A stretch of DNA of 64,000 nt from Sphingorhabdus wooponensis (GTDB taxonomy: Bacteria > Pseudomonadota > Alphaproteobacteria > Sphingomonadales > Sphingomonadaceae), in NCBI RefSeq assembly GCF_003933235.1, contig NZ_RWJI01000001.1, positions 1,246,001 to 1,310,000 of the forward strand, given 5' to 3'. Position numbers and translations under genes: made by a program. This document shows, one piece after another, positions 62,060 through 64,000 of this stretch. Position 1 is the first letter of the stretch, and the number at the start of each line of letters is the position of its first letter. The notes below the pieces were generated by a model. That model was given only the letters and a program-made list of their open reading frames with translations. It was not told where the DNA came from and searched no databases.

Positions 62060-63427
62060 ATGGGTTATTTTACGCTTCGCGCCGTCCGGGCAATATTTGT
62101 CCTGCTTCTTGCTGTTATGGTGTCCGTGCACCCCGTCATGGCCCAGTCGATTTTGCGCGATGCGGAAACCGAAGCCTTTTTCGAAGAAATTTCCGCGCCG
62201 TTAATTGAGGCGGCAGGACTTGATCCCAAAAATGTCGACATCATCCTGATCAATGACAAGTCAATCAATGCCTTCGTCGCGGGCGGGCAAGCAGTTTACA
62301 TCCACAGTGGCTTAATCGACGCAGCAACAACCGCAAATGAAGTCCAAGGCGTGATTGCGCACGAGCTAGGTCATATTGTCGGAGGCCATGTCGTGCGCTT
62401 TGACGAGGGTGTCTCAGCCGCTAGCGGCATTAGCATCGCTAGCCTCATTCTCGCAGCAGCGGCCATTGCGGCGGGTGCAGGCGAGGCAGGCATGGGAATA
62501 TTGTCGGCAGGTCAGCAGGCCGCGATGGGCAAGTTCTTAGCTTACAGCCGCGGACAAGAAGGGACTGCCGATGCGTCAGGTGCGCAATATTTGTCAAAGG
62601 CAGGGATATCAGGCCGCGGTTCAATAAGCTTCTTCAAAAAGCTGCAAAATTTTGAATTCCGCCTCGGCATCCCGCAAGAGGATAGCTACGGCCGCACGCA
62701 CCCTTTATCCGGTGAGCGTATTGCGATTCTGGAAGACACATATGCAGCAGACCCTGCGTGGAACGCGCCGCTTAACCCCAAATGGGAAAGTGATTTCAAG
62801 CGCGTCAAAGCAAAGTTAACTGGCTATCTCGCTGACCCAACGGCGACGATGCGGGATTATCCTGAGTCCGACAAATCCGTGCCTGGCCGCTATGCCCGCG
62901 CATATGCCTGGCACAAGTCGGCTTATCCGCAAAAAGCGCTGGATGAATCATCTGCCCTTGTCGCCTCAGCGCCCGAAGATCCCTATTTCCTTGAACTACA
63001 TGGACAGATTTTGTTGGAATCGGGGCGCCCTGCCGATGCGATCGCACCATTGCGCAAAGCCGTGAACCTGACTGGCAACCAGCCATTAATCGCCGCCATA
63101 TTCGGACATGCATTGATCGCTACAGAAGACAAAACGCAACTGGATGAAGCGGCGCAGGTGTTAAAAGCCGCCGTCACCAAAGATAACCAAAACCCCTTCG
63201 CATGGTATCAGCTTGGCGTTGTCTATGCACAAAAAGGTGACACGGCGCGCGCCGCACTCGCCAGCGCGGAACGCTATATGATGGAAGGCGCACCACAATT
63301 CGCGTTATCTAATGCGCAAACCGCAATGGCTGGGCTGCCCGAATTTTCACCGGATTGGATCCGCGCGCAGGATATCAATATGGTGGCCGAGGCACAGCTT
63401 GCACGGTTGAAGAAGCGCCGACGCTAA
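62060..63427 (+). CDS. Periplasmic M48-family metalloprotease with TPR domain (BepA-like)
   Basis: 455 residues from the ATG at 62060; the longer frame runs back through the rne terminator. Signal peptide GYFTLRAVRAIFVLLLAVMVSVHPVMAQ, zinc motif VIAHELGHIVGG (His101, Glu102, His105) and the third ligand in the GQEGTADASGAQ region. The C-terminal half (about residues 290-450) is TPR-like, with repeated helices ending in KKRRR. Matches the BepA/YfgC class that checks outer-membrane protein assembly, here only by domain layout. Co-directional with the DsbA-family gene 40 bases downstream. Confidence 0.92.
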   Translation: MGYFTLRAVRAIFVLLLAVMVSVHPVMAQSILRDAETEAFFEEISAPLIEAAGLDPKNVDIILINDKSINAFVAGGQAVYIHSGLIDAATTANEVQGVIAHELGHIVGGHVVRFDEGVSAASGISIASLILAAAAIAAGAGEAGMGILSAGQQAAMGKFLAYSRGQEGTADASGAQYLSKAGISGRGSISFFKKLQNFEFRLGIPQEDSYGRTHPLSGERIAILEDTYAADPAWNAPLNPKWESDFKRVKAKLTGYLADPTATMRDYPESDKSVPGRYARAYAWHKSAYPQKALDESSALVASAPEDPYFLELHGQILLESGRPADAIAPLRKAVNLTGNQPLIAAIFGHALIATEDKTQLDEAAQVLKAAVTKDNQNPFAWYQLGVVYAQKGDTARAALASAERYMMEGAPQFALSNAQTAMAGLPEFSPDWIRAQDINMVAEAQLARLKKRRR

Positions 63428-63467
63428 AAAGCTGGCAGAATATGCGTGGCGCAGCTAATCAATATCT

Positions 63468-64000
63468 ATGAATGAACAAGCTCCAACTCGCCGGATTATC
63501 ATCGCAGCCATCATTACAGGATTAGCGATTTTACTTGCCTTAGCGGCCTATATCTTCTGGCCAAGCGCCGTCACGGTTCGCCCTTCTGATGCAGCACCTG
63601 TCGCCGAAGACGCTGCAAAATCGGCCGACGAGGCTGTTGCTGCTGCTGGCATGTCGCCCGCCAATCGCAAGGCGACAGAGGCATTGGTGAAAGCCTATAT
63701 CCTCGAAAATCCAGAAATCATAACCGACGCTGTCGCCATTCTCCAGCAACGCGAAATCGCACAACGCCTATCCGCTGCAGGAAATGAGATCACCAAGCCC
63801 TTCCCCGGAGCAGAAGCGGGTAACCCTAAGGGCGATGTGACGATTGTCGAATTCACCGACTATAATTGCGGATTTTGTCGGGCGAGTGTGCCCGATGTCC
63901 AGCGCTTGCTGAAAAGCGATGGTAATATCCGCTTGGTTTATCGCGAATTGCCGATACTCAGCCAATCTAGCCGCGACGCGGCCTTATGGGCGCTTGCGGC
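63468..64000 (+). CDS. DsbA-family thiol-disulfide oxidoreductase (3' truncated by window end)
   Basis: 177 residues visible, frame open at the right edge. An N-terminal anchor helix (RRIIIAAIITGLAILLALAA, about residues 8-29), an Ala-rich linker, a small helical dimerisation region (ALVKAYILENPEIITDAVAIL, about 72-92), then the thioredoxin domain with VTIVEFTDYNCGFCRAS, active-site Cys134-Gly-Phe-Cys137. This is the ScsC/Com1-like layout with an N-terminal oligomerisation segment. Works in the periplasm, consistent with its M48 protease neighbour. The ribosome site before the ATG is poor. Confidence 0.88.
   Translation, partial: MNEQAPTRRIIIAAIITGLAILLALAAYIFWPSAVTVRPSDAAPVAEDAAKSADEAVAAAGMSPANRKATEALVKAYILENPEIITDAVAILQQREIAQRLSAAGNEITKPFPGAEAGNPKGDVTIVEFTDYNCGFCRASVPDVQRLLKSDGNIRLVYRELPILSQSSRDAALWALA

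Noticed and set aside
1-64000. CRISPR array, prophage, transposase or rRNA/tRNA genes
   Set aside because: No regularly spaced repeats, integrase or transposase reading frames, or structured RNA gene patterns were found on either strand.

Overview
The window looks like a core chromosomal segment of an alphaproteobacterium, most likely a sphingomonad (Sphingomonadaceae, Sphingorhabdus/Sphingopyxis-like). Reasons: moderate-to-high GC (my estimate is the mid-50s percent), TrcR (DUF1013), DUF1192, an ATP12-type chaperone, a DksA that has lost its zinc finger, an RNase E with an acidic insert in its S1 domain, RF2 without the programmed frameshift, and a zwf-edd-glk-eda-pgl Entner-Doudoroff operon. 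No rRNA, tRNA, IS element, phage gene or CRISPR array was found. Gene density is very high, and many neighbours overlap by 1-4 bases (ATGA, TAATG), which points to long translationally coupled operons.

Layout. 1-5.3 kb: end of a small protein, gmk, and a six-gene minus-strand operon crcB-rluA type-paiB-HAD-membrane protein-ATP12, closed by a terminator. 5.4-8.7 kb: small FlbD-like gene, repeat-bearing spacer, acnA. 8.7-15.2 kb (minus): ribBX-ribH running straight into mccB-mccA-MaoC hydratase-CitE-type lyase. 15.3-24.3 kb: accessory catabolic block with DUF2855, a tight five-gene minus-strand run (DUF1330, nitronate monooxygenase, small unknown, TIGR03084, periplasmic amidohydrolase), TetR, dinB, an MBL hydrolase and trcR. 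24.4-30.8 kb: alpha/beta hydrolase, quinone oxidoreductase, DUF1192, clpA, recF, and an AT-rich region leading to a 39-residue membrane peptide and a PspC protein. 30.9-38.3 kb: FabH-like synthase, lysophospholipid-type acyltransferase, DUF1295, rimO, DUF1761, surE, serS, dksA. 38.3-47.2 kb (minus): fused 2-oxoacid dehydrogenase E1 with a FabD-like acyltransferase, then zwf-edd-glk-eda-pgl. 47.4-54.7 kb: TonB-dependent receptor and, facing it across a shared terminator, Amacr-fadA-fadB. 54.9-64 kb: prfB, mrcA, a 649-base spacer, rne, an M48 protease and a truncated DsbA-family gene.

The genes fit an aerobic heterotroph. Sugars enter through glk/zwf/pgl/edd/eda, fatty and branched acyl-CoAs through Amacr/fadA/fadB and the MCC cluster, and carbon passes through aconitase. 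The rest is housekeeping: translation, wall synthesis, proteolysis, RNA turnover and repair.

The most unusual signals are: (1) a shared palindrome TTAATC-N4-GATTAA (two perfect and two near-perfect copies) just upstream of four otherwise separate catabolic units, a candidate unnamed regulon; (2) an E1 alpha-beta fusion translationally coupled to a malonyltransferase homologue that lacks the malonyl-binding arginine, with no E2/E3 nearby; (3) a RibBX protein with an N-terminal helix-turn-helix whose promoter carries two 16-bp palindromes 31 bp apart; (4) a perfect 20-bp palindrome across the ribH stop and mccB start; (5) a sigma54-like element upstream of a PspC gene; (6) a long rne leader with a well-spaced 18-codon ORF.
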